64,000 bases of DNA from QHWT01 sp963755695 (GTDB lineage Bacteria > Acidobacteriota > Vicinamibacteria > Vicinamibacterales > 2-12-FULL-66-21): the NCBI GenBank assembly GCA_963755695.1, contig CAVWLB010000010.1, forward strand, positions 2,418,001-2,482,000, read 5' to 3'. Numbering within the stretch: the stretch's first letter is position 1; every line of letters starts with the position of its first letter. The translations under genes and the position numbers were made by a program. The notes under the pieces are model-generated. The model saw nothing but the letters and a program-made list of their open reading frames with translations, was not told the origin of the DNA and made no database searches. Below are positions 48,064-57,412 of this stretch, piece by piece.

Positions 48064-51000
48064 CTACTTGGCTGATTCCTGCGGTTCCAGCGCGCGGACG
48101 GCGGGCTTCGCGGCCTTCTTGCGGCGTCCAAGCCAGTCCTGCAGCATGTCCATGTAGATGTAGAAGACAGGCGTCACGTAAAGGGTGAGCGTCTGCGACA
48201 CGAGCAATCCGCCGACCACCGCGAGTCCCAGCGGCCGCCGTGCTTCCGCGCCAGCGCCCCATCCCAACGCGATCGGCAGGGTGCCCATCAACGCCGCCAT
48301 CGTCGTCATCATGATCGGACGGAAGCGGACGAGACAGGCTTCGTAGATCGCATCGGCGGCGCCGACCTGCCGCTCGCGACGTGCCTCAATCGCGAAATCG
48401 ATCATCATGATGCCGTTCTTCTTGACGATGCCCACCAGCATGATGATCCCGACAAACGCGTAGATGTTCAGTTCCTGATCGAACAGCAGCAGGGTCAACA
48501 GCGCGCCGAAGCCGGCCGACGGCAGGCCGGACAAAATCGTCAGCGGGTGGATGAAGCTCTCGTAGAGAATGCCCAGCACCACGTAGATGACGAAGATGGC
48601 GAGCGCCAGAATCCAGCCGAGGCCGCGCATCGAATCCTGGAACGCCTGCGCCGTGCCCTGGAAGCTGCCGGTCACGATGCTCGGCAGCGCCTCCAGCGCC
48701 AGCCGCTCGACTCGCGCGACCGCATCACCGAGGGCCACGCCCGGCTTGAGGTTGAACGACAACGTGACGGATGGGAGCTGGCCGACGTGGTTGATCGACT
48801 GCGGCCCCGCGGACACTTTCGTCGTGACGACGGCGGAAAGCGGTACCAGTTGCCCGCCTGGCGCCTGCACGTACAGCATCGACAACGCGTTCGGATCGCG
48901 CTGATACTGCGGCGCGACCTGCATGATCACCTGGTACTGATCTTCTGGAGCGAAGATCTGCGAGACCTGCCGGGTGCCGTACGCGGAGTTCAGCGCGGAC
49001 TGCACCTGGTCGACGTTGAGGCCGAGCGTCGACACCTGCTGCCGATCGATTTCGACGCTCAACTGCGGCGTGCGAATCTGCAGATCCGAGCTGATATCCT
49101 CGAGCCCGTCGACCTGCCTCAACTTCGCCTCGAAGTCGGGCGCCGCGCGATACAACTCGTCGGTGTCGGGGCTCTGCAGCGTGAACTGGTACTGGCTGCG
49201 CGACTGCATGCCGCCGATGCGGATCGCTGGCGGGTTCGTCAGGAACGCGCGCACTCCCGGAACCCGGGCCAGCTTCGGGCGTAACTCGTCGATGATCTCG
49301 TCGGCCGTCAGGGTCCGCTGCGCGCGCGGCTTCAGCTCGACGTCGAGCCGCCCGCCGCCGAATCCGCCAACGTTCACGGTGTAGGCCGCGACGTTCGGAT
49401 CCTTGTCGAGGATGTCCATGATCTCGAGGTGATGCTTCACCGACTGTTCGAAACCGATGCCCTGGATCGTTTCGACCTGCCCGTTCAGCGCCCCGGTGTC
49501 GACCGACGGAATGAAGCCGGTGGGCACGATCGTGACGAGATAGACGGTCGCCGCCAGCGTCGCCGCCGACACGATCATCGTCGTACCCTTGAACCGGATC
49601 GTCTGACGCAAGCTCCACGCGTAGGCGTTCAGCCACGCGTCGAACATGCGCTCGGTGACGTTGTAGAAGCGGCCATGCTTCTCGGAATGCGGCGCCTTGA
49701 GGAAGCGGCTGCACAGCATCGGCGTCAGCGTCAACGAGACCAGACCGGAGACGAGGATCGCCGACGCAATCGTCACCGCGAATTCGTGCATCAGCCGGCC
49801 GACAATGCCGCTCATGAACAGGATCGGGATGAAGACCGCGGCCAGCGAGACGGTCATCGACACGATGGTGAAAGAGATCTCCGCCGAGCCGTCGAGCGCC
49901 GCCTGCATGCGCGGCTTGCCCATTTCCATGTGCCGGACGATGTTCTCCAGCATGACGATCGCGTCGTCCACGACAAAGCCGACCGAGAGCGTCAGCGCCA
50001 TCAGCGACAGATTGTCCAGGCTGTAGTCGAGCGACCACATCACCGCGAAGGTGCCGATGATCGAAAACGGGAGGGCGAGACTGGGAATGATCGTGGCAGA
50101 CAGGTTCCGGAGGAACAGGAAGATGACCAGGATGACGAGGAACACCGTCAGTACGAGCGTGAACTTGACGTCTTCTACCGACTCGCGGATCGAGGCCGCT
50201 CGATCGCTGCGGATCGCCAGGGTGACCGATGCCGGCAGCTGCGCTTCGAGCTCCGGCAGCTGCTCCTTGATCGCATCGACGACCTCGACGGTGTTGGTGC
50301 CCGGCTGGCGCTGGATCGCGAGATAGATCGTGCGCATGCCGTTGTACCAACTGAGGTTCCGTTCGTTTTCCACGCCGTCGTAGACGTGCGCGACCTCGCC
50401 CAGCTGCACCGCGCTGCCGTTGCGGTAGGCGATGATCACGTTCCGGAAGGCATCCGCGTTGTCCAGCTGCCCCGATGCCTGGACGACGAAGTTGCGATTG
50501 GGACCGTACAGAGTCCCGGTCGGCCGGTTCGAATTGGCGTTGGCAACCGCGGTCGCGACCTGGTCGACGCCGATCTGCCGCGACGCGAGCTGCATCGGGT
50601 CGAGATCGATGCGCACCGCGAACTTCTGCGCCCCGAAGACGTTGACCTGCGCGACGCCGCTCACCATCGAGAGCCGCTGCGCGAGCGTATCTTCGGCGTA
50701 GCGGTCGAGCGCGGCCAGCGGCAGCGTGTTCGAGCTGAGCACCAGGAACAGCACCGGCGTATCCGCAGGGTTGGTCTTTCGGAACGACGGCGGCGACGGC
50801 ATGCTCGGCGGCAGACCGCGCTGCGCGCGCGAGATCGTCGACTGGACGTCTTGTGCCGCGGAATCGATGTCGCGGCTCAGATCGAACTGGAGAGTGATGT
50901 TCGTGTTGCCCTGACCGCTGTTCGAACTGATGGATGAAATGCCCGGGATGGTCGTGAACGCCTTTTCGAGCGGCGTCGCGACGGTGTTCGCCATCGTCTC

Positions 51001-51168
51001 GGGGTTGGCGCCAGGGAGGTTGGCGCTCACCTGAAGGGTCGGAAAGTCGACGGTGGGCAGGTCTGCAACCGGCAGCAGCCGGTAGCCCATGATGCCGAAG
51101 ATCAGAATCGTGAGAACGAGGAGGGTCGTCGCAACCGGCCGTCGGATGAAGGGTTCAGCAAAATTCAT
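48064..51168 (-). CDS. RND multidrug efflux pump, inner-membrane subunit (MdtBC/AcrB-like)
   Basis: A complete 1,034-residue RND permease, clean throughout. The N-terminus FIRRPVATTLLVLTILIFG is the first helix, GFVVDDAIVMLENIVRHME holds the proton-relay Asp pair in helix 4, and NSGQGNTNITLQFDL and the Gly-rich NVGGFGGGRLDVEL lie in the periplasmic porter and docking domains. Sequence flavour (MPSPPSFRKTNPADTPVLFL) is that of MdtC-like proteins. It follows the adaptor gene by 21 bases in one operon. No outer-membrane channel gene is adjacent. Confidence 0.95.
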   Translation of the reverse strand: MNFAEPFIRRPVATTLLVLTILIFGIMGYRLLPVADLPTVDFPTLQVSANLPGANPETMANTVATPLEKAFTTIPGISSISSNSGQGNTNITLQFDLSRDIDSAAQDVQSTISRAQRGLPPSMPSPPSFRKTNPADTPVLFLVLSSNTLPLAALDRYAEDTLAQRLSMVSGVAQVNVFGAQKFAVRIDLDPMQLASRQIGVDQVATAVANANSNRPTGTLYGPNRNFVVQASGQLDNADAFRNVIIAYRNGSAVQLGEVAHVYDGVENERNLSWYNGMRTIYLAIQRQPGTNTVEVVDAIKEQLPELEAQLPASVTLAIRSDRAASIRESVEDVKFTLVLTVFLVILVIFLFLRNLSATIIPSLALPFSIIGTFAVMWSLDYSLDNLSLMALTLSVGFVVDDAIVMLENIVRHMEMGKPRMQAALDGSAEISFTIVSMTVSLAAVFIPILFMSGIVGRLMHEFAVTIASAILVSGLVSLTLTPMLCSRFLKAPHSEKHGRFYNVTERMFDAWLNAYAWSLRQTIRFKGTTMIVSAATLAATVYLVTIVPTGFIPSVDTGALNGQVETIQGIGFEQSVKHHLEIMDILDKDPNVAAYTVNVGGFGGGRLDVELKPRAQRTLTADEIIDELRPKLARVPGVRAFLTNPPAIRIGGMQSRSQYQFTLQSPDTDELYRAAPDFEAKLRQVDGLEDISSDLQIRTPQLSVEIDRQQVSTLGLNVDQVQSALNSAYGTRQVSQIFAPEDQYQVIMQVAPQYQRDPNALSMLYVQAPGGQLVPLSAVVTTKVSAGPQSINHVGQLPSVTLSFNLKPGVALGDAVARVERLALEALPSIVTGSFQGTAQAFQDSMRGLGWILALAIFVIYVVLGILYESFIHPLTILSGLPSAGFGALLTLLLFDQELNIYAFVGIIMLVGIVKKNGIMMIDFAIEARRERQVGAADAIYEACLVRFRPIMMTTMAALMGTLPIALGWGAGAEARRPLGLAVVGGLLVSQTLTLYVTPVFYIYMDMLQDWLGRRKKAAKPAVRALEPQESAK

Positions 51169-51189
51169 GATGTCCTCGGCCTGGTGGTG

Positions 51190-52530
51190 TCAGTATCCGC
51201 CGCTGCCGCGCGCACCCTCACCGCGACGGCCTTCACCCGGGCGTGCGTTACCGCCGGAACCGGCGCCGGCGTCCGCACCCGCGCCGCGGCGGCCGCTGCC
51301 CGACTGACCTGCCACCGTGACATGCGCACCGGGCGTCAGCCGCAAGTGCCCGTCGGTCACGACTTCTTCGCCGGCCGAGAGGCCCTGCGCGATGATCGTT
51401 TCCTCTCCCTGCTGACGGTCGATCTGGACGTTGCGCAGTTCCGCGGTGCGATCCGGTTTGATCACGTACACGTATTGCCCCTGCTGCGACGTTTGGACAG
51501 CAACGGCAGGAACGACAATGGCGTCAGGATCCGTCGTGAGCTGCAAACCAACCTGCACGAACAGGCCGGGCCAGATCGTGCGGCTGGTGTTTGGAAAAGT
51601 CGCCTTCAACTTGATCGTGCCGGTCATGGGATCGACGGCGTTGTCGATGAAGGTGACCTTGCCGGTCTCCACCGGGACCGGCGTTCCAGGAACGGGCGTG
51701 TCGGTCGACGGCACTCCGCCGCTGGTGGGTGGAGTCGCCGGAGCATTGGCGCCCGGAGCAGTGGTGCCGGGCTGTACACGCGCCTCAACCACGAGCGACT
51801 GCTGCGCCTGAAATCGGCGGATCTCCGAGAGATATCGGCCGGCCACCGAGAAGGTTACGTAGATCGGCGACATCTGGTTGATCACGAGGAGCGGCGTCGT
51901 ATCGTTGGCGCGGACCAGATCACCCTCGTGCAGGTTCAACGAGCCGGTGCGGCCGGAGATCGGCGCGGTAATGTGCGTGTATTGCAGGTTCAGTTTGGCG
52001 GTGTCGACCGCGGCGCGATCGGCCTGCAGCGTTGCTTGCAGGGCCTCGGCTCCCGCGCTCGCCGTCTCGTACTGGTCGCGCGGGATCAGGCCCCTCTTAT
52101 AGAGGTCCTCGGAGCGTGCGCGCTGCGACTGCGCGTTGTTCGCCGTCGCGGTATCGCGCGCCAGCACTGCCTGCGCCTGCGCGAGGGCCGTCTCGAACGG
52201 CCGCGGGTCGATCGTAAAAAGAAGCTGCCCCTTCTTGACGTCCTGTCCTTCCGCGAAATGAATCTGGCTCAACTGGCCGGTTACCTGTGCGCGGATCTGC
52301 ACGGTAGACAACGCTTCGCCGGCACCCACCGCCGGAAGCGTCAACGCGACACTTTTCGTTTGCGCTTTCGCCGTCAGGACCGGAACTGCCCCGCCTTCGC
52401 CTCGACCACCTCTTCCTCCGCCTCCGCCGCTTCCTGCAGCACCCGGGCTTGCTCCTTTCTCGGACGAGCACGCCCCGAGGCACACACTCAGGAGACTGAC
52501 GAAAAGGATTCTCTTGAAGTCGGCTGGCAT
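51190..52530 (-). CDS. RND efflux adaptor (membrane fusion lipoprotein)
   Basis: A 446-residue periplasmic adaptor. The N-terminus ends in a lipobox (LSVCLGACSSE), then a Gly-rich linker. The biotinyl-lipoyl halves follow (VQIRAQVTGQLSQIHFAEGQ and HITAPISGRTGSLNLHEGD), around the alpha-hairpin (QAQAVLARDTATANNAQSQ). A C-terminal barrel carries VVPAVAVQTSQQGQYVYV and a Gly/Arg-rich tail. It connects the RND pump to an outer-membrane channel. ATG at 52530 gives the lipoprotein signal; TTG at 52539 is an alternative. Confidence 0.92.
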   Translation of the reverse strand: MPADFKRILFVSLLSVCLGACSSEKGASPGAAGSGGGGGRGGRGEGGAVPVLTAKAQTKSVALTLPAVGAGEALSTVQIRAQVTGQLSQIHFAEGQDVKKGQLLFTIDPRPFETALAQAQAVLARDTATANNAQSQRARSEDLYKRGLIPRDQYETASAGAEALQATLQADRAAVDTAKLNLQYTHITAPISGRTGSLNLHEGDLVRANDTTPLLVINQMSPIYVTFSVAGRYLSEIRRFQAQQSLVVEARVQPGTTAPGANAPATPPTSGGVPSTDTPVPGTPVPVETGKVTFIDNAVDPMTGTIKLKATFPNTSRTIWPGLFVQVGLQLTTDPDAIVVPAVAVQTSQQGQYVYVIKPDRTAELRNVQIDRQQGEETIIAQGLSAGEEVVTDGHLRLTPGAHVTVAGQSGSGRRGAGADAGAGSGGNARPGEGRRGEGARGSGGY

Positions 52531-52596
52531 TCGGTACAAGGAAAGGCCTGTCTTTACGAGGACGACGGACCTCGTCCCGGCGTTTACCTTAAACCG

Positions 52597-53028
52597 TTAT
52601 TTTATTGCAGAATAATCGGTTGCCTTCATGAAGCGGGACTCGACCTTGATCCCCGTCAGCCCTTGCGCCTCGGTTTCAGCCTTGACCTTCTGCCACTCGG
52701 GGTCGTTCCTGAAAGCGTCCCAGTTCTTCTTCGCCTCCTCGACACTCGGGTGCGCCAGGATGTAGACGAGCGTGTTTGGCGTTTCGACAGGCGTCCAGTA
52801 GCCGATGCTCGTCATGTTGTGCCGGTCGAAGATGGTCCGGGTATGGTCGCGGAAGCGGGCGTTCAACAGGTCGAGCTTTCCTTCAGGAGTCGTGTAAGTA
52901 CGAAGCTCGAACACGCGCGCCCCCTGCTGAGCCGCCACGGTACCTTCCGCGGATGAGCGGCCGGCCACATAGCCGATCAAGAGCAGAAGCACGGCACCGG
53001 CCGTGCGGGTCACTAATCGTGGTTGCAT
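52597..53028 (-). CDS. NIPSNAP-family protein, membrane-anchored
   Basis: A 143-residue protein with an N-terminal hydrophobic anchor (AGAVLLLLIGYVAGRS) and a NIPSNAP (dimeric alpha-beta barrel) domain: VFELRTYTTPEGKLDLLNAR, GYWTPVETPNTLVYILAHPS and KNWDAFRNDPEWQKV. The ATG at 53028 has GGAGGAG eight bases upstream. It lies 16 bases after the rhamnose isomerase and shares its strand, so it probably belongs to that operon. Its role there is unknown. Confidence 0.88.
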   Translation of the reverse strand: MQPRLVTRTAGAVLLLLIGYVAGRSSAEGTVAAQQGARVFELRTYTTPEGKLDLLNARFRDHTRTIFDRHNMTSIGYWTPVETPNTLVYILAHPSVEEAKKNWDAFRNDPEWQKVKAETEAQGLTGIKVESRFMKATDYSAIK

Positions 53029-53044
53029 GAGATGCACTCCTCCT

Positions 53045-54235
53045 TTACGCGTAGGATGACGCACTCGTCGGACGCGACGCGCCGCGCTCCGAAGTAATTC
53101 GTTCCAGATAGCCGCTCTCGCGGAACGCCTGCATGGGGTCGGGCGGCAGGCCTCGCGCCGTGCGCCAATCTCTGATTGCGGGCCGCACGTCGGTGGCGAA
53201 CGCATCCTGGAGCAGCGCTTCCGAACGGACGATGTCGCAGCGCTGCTGCGCGACGAGCAGCGCGTCATGATCGACGATGGCAGCCTTCGCATAGAGCTCT
53301 TGCGCCACCGTGACGGTCTGGATCATCGCCTCGATCTTGCCCTTCAGGTTATGGCTCTGATCGACCATGTATGCGATGTCCGCCCGGCGCCCGGTTTCAT
53401 GCTCGAACAATCCAATCTCGTGGAAGATGCGGAAGACCTGGTACGGATCGATCGACCCGAGCGTCAGGTCATCATCGGCGTAGCGCCGATCGTTGAAGTG
53501 GAATCCGCCGAGCATGTCTTCAGCGAGCAGCCAGGCGACGATCTGTTCGATGTTCTGGGAGAGATAGTGATGGCCGGTGTCGACCAGCACGCGGGCGTCG
53601 GGGCCGGCCGCGCGCGCAAGCAGCAGCGCCATCCCCCAGTCGCCGATGTCGGTGTGATAGAAGGCCGGCTCGAATGGCTTGTACTCGACCAGCAGCCGCT
53701 GACCCGGCGTGAGCTCCGCATGGCTGGCCTGAAGCGACTCGATGAACCAGTCGCGCCGCTGCCGGATGTTGGCGCTGCCGGGATAGTTCGAGCCATCGGC
53801 GAACCACAAGGAGATGTCGCGACTGTCGAGCGCGCGGGCAATCTGGATGCTGTCCTTCACGTGCTGGCGGGCCGCCTCACGCACGATTGGATCGGGATTG
53901 CCGAACGAGCCGAATTTGTAGTGCTGATCCTGAAACAGGTTCGGGTTGATCGCGCCCGGCCGCACGCCGTATCTCGCGGAGAGCTGCTTCACCTCGCTGC
54001 TGCTGGCCACCCCGTCGGGCAAGTCCCACAACACGTGCAGCGCCAGCGTCGGACACACGCCGGTCAGCGCGTGGACCTGTCCCGCGTCACTGAACTTCTC
54101 TTCGATGGTCGATGCGGCGGCCGGCTGCAGGAACTTGCCAAACCGGGTCCCGGTATTGGCAAAGCCCCATGACGGCAACTCGATGCGAAACGATTCGAGC
54201 GCATCGTGAACGAGGTCAGCGTGAGGAGTGTTCAT
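53045..54235 (-). CDS. rhaI: L-rhamnose isomerase, RhaI type
   Basis: A 396-residue TIM-barrel isomerase of the Pseudomonas/Rhizobium RhaI kind, not the E. coli RhaA kind. Supporting segments are ELPSWGFANTGTRFG at the N-terminus, WFADGSNYPGSANIRQRRDW, LLVEYKPFEPAFYHTDIGDW with metal-binding Glu, VLVDTGHHYLSQNIE, and GGFHFNDRRYADDDL. It converts L-rhamnose to L-rhamnulose. AGGAG lies before the ATG at 54235. It is downstream of a complete sugar ABC importer on the same strand, separated by a repeat. Confidence 0.9.
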   Translation of the reverse strand: MNTPHADLVHDALESFRIELPSWGFANTGTRFGKFLQPAAASTIEEKFSDAGQVHALTGVCPTLALHVLWDLPDGVASSSEVKQLSARYGVRPGAINPNLFQDQHYKFGSFGNPDPIVREAARQHVKDSIQIARALDSRDISLWFADGSNYPGSANIRQRRDWFIESLQASHAELTPGQRLLVEYKPFEPAFYHTDIGDWGMALLLARAAGPDARVLVDTGHHYLSQNIEQIVAWLLAEDMLGGFHFNDRRYADDDLTLGSIDPYQVFRIFHEIGLFEHETGRRADIAYMVDQSHNLKGKIEAMIQTVTVAQELYAKAAIVDHDALLVAQQRCDIVRSEALLQDAFATDVRPAIRDWRTARGLPPDPMQAFRESGYLERITSERGASRPTSASSYA

Positions 54236-54244
54236 CAGAATCTC

Positions 54245-54374
54245 CTGAATTGGTGAATTGGTGATTCGTGAATTGGTGATTTCGTGAATTGGTGATTTCG
54301 TCAAGTCACCGCCGACCCGCCAGCCCCCAACTGATCAATCACCAAATCACCAAATGCCAAATCACCAATTCAAA
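54245..54374. repeat. Octanucleotide inverted-repeat array
   Basis: TGAATTGG and TGATTTCG units on the left face AATCACCA units on the right; GAATTGGTGATT and AATCACCAATTC are perfect complements. The array lies between the binding-protein stop and rhaI. A long stem here could protect or separate the transcripts. A similar 8-bp run occurs near 58955. Confidence 0.7.
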
Positions 54375-55441
54375 AATCGTAGCGATCGATATTGGCCTTG
54401 TTCATCAGCAGCGGCGCACCCAGAATGATCTCCGATCCGCGGACCTCGAGCGTGCCGAGGCGGCCGGCATCGATGGAGTTCGCACCCGCGGAGAACGCGT
54501 TTCCGACCAGTTTCGCGGCCGACAGCACCGTCAGGTATCCGAGGTCGCGCGTGTTCCACAGGACGACCGCCTGGACGACCCCGCCGTGGACATACGGCTT
54601 GTTGATATTGGGCAGCGACAGGCCGATGACGTTGACGTTGCCGCCGCGATTGGCCTGACGCACCGCTTCGGCCGATCCGGGAACCGCCGGGGCCGAAATG
54701 GCCATGACCAGCTTCACCGCCGGATAGACCCGCAGGATCGTCTGCGTCTCGGCAAACGCCTTGTCGCGGTCGTCGTCGCTCGGGCGGATCGTCGCCAGCT
54801 TGAGGCCGGGATACTTCTCGGCCAGCCGCTTCCGAATGTATGCGATCCACTCGTTCTGATTGGCCGCGCTCAGGGCGCCGGTGATGATCGCGAACTCGCC
54901 CTTGCCGCCGAGCAGCCGCGCCGCCTCGTCGGTCAGCGTGTTGGCGATGCCTTCCGGCGTCGCCTGGTTGACGAAGAAGTCGCGGGCATCGGGCTCGGCG
55001 TCGGCGTCCCAGGTCAGCACCTTGATGCCGCGCTCGCGCGCTTTGCGCAGCACCGATCGAAATGCCGCCGCGGTTCTCGACGGCCACGGCGATGACGTCG
55101 ACCTTGCGCGTGATCCAGTTCTCGACGAGCTCGTTCTGCGCGCCGCATCGAGGCTCGGTCGGCCCGTCCCAGATCAGCTCGACGCCCAGCTCGCGCGCCG
55201 CTTCCTCGGCGCCGGCGCGGCAGCTGATGAAGTACGGATCGCCCTTCGCCTTCGGCATCATCGCGATCACCGGCCGGCGGCCTGCGGACGTGGTCGGGCG
55301 GGCGGCCGATGATGCCGGCGCCGCACCGGAGCGCCCTTCCGACGAGGCAAGCGAGCGGACCAGCCAGACGTTCGTGCCGGCGACGATCAGCGACCCCGCG
55401 AGGATGGCGGCGCAGAGGACCGCAACCTGGCTGTTTCTCAC
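54370..55441 (-). CDS. rhaS: Sugar ABC transporter substrate-binding protein, rhamnose type (one frameshift)
   Basis: About 356 residues, PBP type I (ribose/rhamnose-like). After an N-terminal anchor (VAVLCAAILAGSLIVAG) come VIAMMPKAKGDPYFISCRAG, VDVIAVAVENRGGI, VLTWDADAEPDARDFFVNQ, FAIITGALSAANQNEWI, and VIGLSLPNINKPYVHGG. One shift lies near 55060 (between ENRGGIS and VLRKARERG). The GTG start overlaps the second permease stop by four bases. Assignment to rhamnose rests on the adjacent isomerase and the RhaS-like sequence. Confidence 0.85.
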
Positions 55442-56436
55442 CGTCGGCTCTCCTCCGTGGCCGGCACCGTCGCCGGCGCGCGCGCCCGATCGCTGACACG
55501 ATCGATGGCGATCGTCACGAGCAGCAGCGCGCCCGTCAGCACGCCCGCCAGCTCGGACGGCAGCGCCGCCAGCTGCAGCCCGTTCCGCAGCACGAGAGCG
55601 CGAACAGCCCGAGCAGCGTGCCCCAGAGCGTGCCGCGCCCGCCGAAGACCGACGTGCCGCCGAGGACGACCGCGGTGATCGCGTCGAGCTCGTAGCCGGT
55701 GCCGGCGTCGGATTGCGCCTGGCCGAGATGCGCGACGTAGATGATCGCCGCGACGCTCGCCACCACGCCCGACAGCAGGTACACGAGGCCGACGCGCCGC
55801 TCGACCGGGATGCCGGCGTAGCGCGCGCCCGCCGGCGATGAAGCCGATCGCGTACAGCGCGCGGCCGATCACCGAGCGGTGCAGCAGGACGACATACGCC
55901 GACGAACGACGGCAAGAAAATCGGCAGCTGCGCCGGGACGACGCCCCAGAGATAGCCCTGCCCGAGAGCGAGGAACGATCGCGGGAAAGTCCGGTGTAGT
56001 TGACCGCGCCTTGCGTCATGCCCTCGGCGATGCCGCGGAACAGCGAGAGCGATCCGAGCGTCACGATCAGCGGCGGGAGTTCGAGTCGCGCGATGAGCAC
56101 GGCGTTCAGCGCGCCGCCGGCGGCGCCGACCAGCAAGCGTGAGCAGCACGGCCGCTCCGGTAGCGCCAGCTGCCAGTCGCGCGAGGCGGCGCCGAAGACG
56201 ACCGCGGACGAGCCCCATCATCGAGCCGACCGAGAGATCGATGCCGCCGGTGACGATGACCGGCGTCAGCGCGATGGCCAGCAGGCCGAGCTCGACGCTG
56301 AGCCGCAGGACTTCGAAGAAGTTGGCGAGCGGTGAAGAAGTTCGGCGCGATCGCCGCGAAGACCAGCCCCTGCGCGAGGAGCGCGAGCAGCAGGATCCAC
56401 TCCCCGTTCGACAACCACTGCTGGTCGCGCGGGCAT
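55438..56436 (-). CDS. rhaQ: Sugar ABC transporter permease 2, rhamnose type (frameshifts)
   Basis: About 330 residues with a multi-helix inner-membrane permease pattern. The N-terminus WLSNGEWILLLALLAQGLVF is followed by AAIAPNFFT, a VIVTGGIDLSVGS-type motif split by shifts, VLIARLELPPLIVTLGSLSL, AITAVVLGGTSVFGGRGTLW and a C-terminal helix. These are hallmarks of the RbsC/AraH/RhaQ branch. The ATG at 56436 overlaps the stop of permease 1 (TGATG). About eight single-base shifts are present, so helix borders are approximate. Confidence 0.8.
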
Positions 56437-57412
56437 CAGGATGCCTGCGACCTCGCAGAGTGACCGCTGGCCGCTGGCGGCGCGCGCGCCACGCGTCGAT
56501 GGCGACCGCCGCCAGAATGATCGCGCCCTGAATCGCGCGCTCCCAGTACGCGCTGACGCCGAGGAACGTCAGCGCCGGCCCGATCGACGCGAGCAGGACG
56601 ACGCCGAGCAGCGTGCCGGCCAGCGTGCCGCGTCCGCCGCGAATGCGCCGCGCCGCCGACCACGACCGCGGCGATCACCTTCATCTCGAGGCCGAGCCCG
56701 GCGTTGCTCGGAATCTGGTTGAAGCGCACGGCGTTGAGCAGCGCGGCCAGGCCGGTCAGCGCGCCGGCAATCGCGAACACGGCGAACTTCACGAGCGCGC
56801 GTGTCGATGCCGGCCAGCCGCGCCGCATCCGGGTTCGAGCCGGTCGCGTAGACGGCGCGGCCGGCGGCGATGTGGCGCAGGCCCCAGGACAGCGATAACT
56901 GCAACGCCGCCGCCACGCGCACCCGCGACGAACGGGTAGGCGGCCTGCGACAGGCCGAGCCACTGAAAGTCGGCCGGCAGGTCCTGCACCCACGCGCCCT
57001 CGGTCGCCCAGCGCAGCCCGTCGCGCAGCGCCACCATCGTCGCCAGCGTCACGACGATCGACGGGATGCGCGGCGTAGGCGACAGCGCGCCGTTCAGCGC
57101 ACCGAGCACCGCGCCGCCAGCGCGGCAGCAGCGACGGTGCCACGGCATCGGCAGTCCCGCCTTGCGCGAGCAGCCGGCGACCACGCCGCAGATCGCGAAC
57201 AGCGAGCCGACCGAGATGTCGATCTCGCCGGTGAGGATCACCAGCGTCATCCCGAGCGCGACGATCAGCACCGGCAGGTTGCCGAGAAGCAGATCGCGCG
57301 AGGTTCTCGCGGCAGAAAAATCCGGGCGCGGCGCACGGCCAGCACGGCACGACGCAGCGCCGCGATGGTCAATCGCGACCGAGACCATCCCTGCGATGCG
57401 GTAGCGCAGCAT
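56436..57412 (-). CDS. rhaP: Sugar ABC transporter permease 1, rhamnose type (frameshifts)
   Basis: About 325 residues. [20 protein letters not shown], then [20 protein letters not shown], is the conserved permease loop. [20 protein letters not shown] and the [13 protein letters not shown] block near the C-terminus are typical of RhaP/RbsC proteins. It follows the ATPase gene with little or no gap; a frameshift at the junction fuses their frames in this sequence. Several further +1 shifts occur between 56440 and 57330. Confidence 0.8.

Noticed and set aside
49429..50937. Long open frame of 502 codons antisense to the RND pump
   Set aside because: It is the shadow of a clean RND gene in GC-rich DNA; it is Arg/His/Asp-rich with no recognisable domain.
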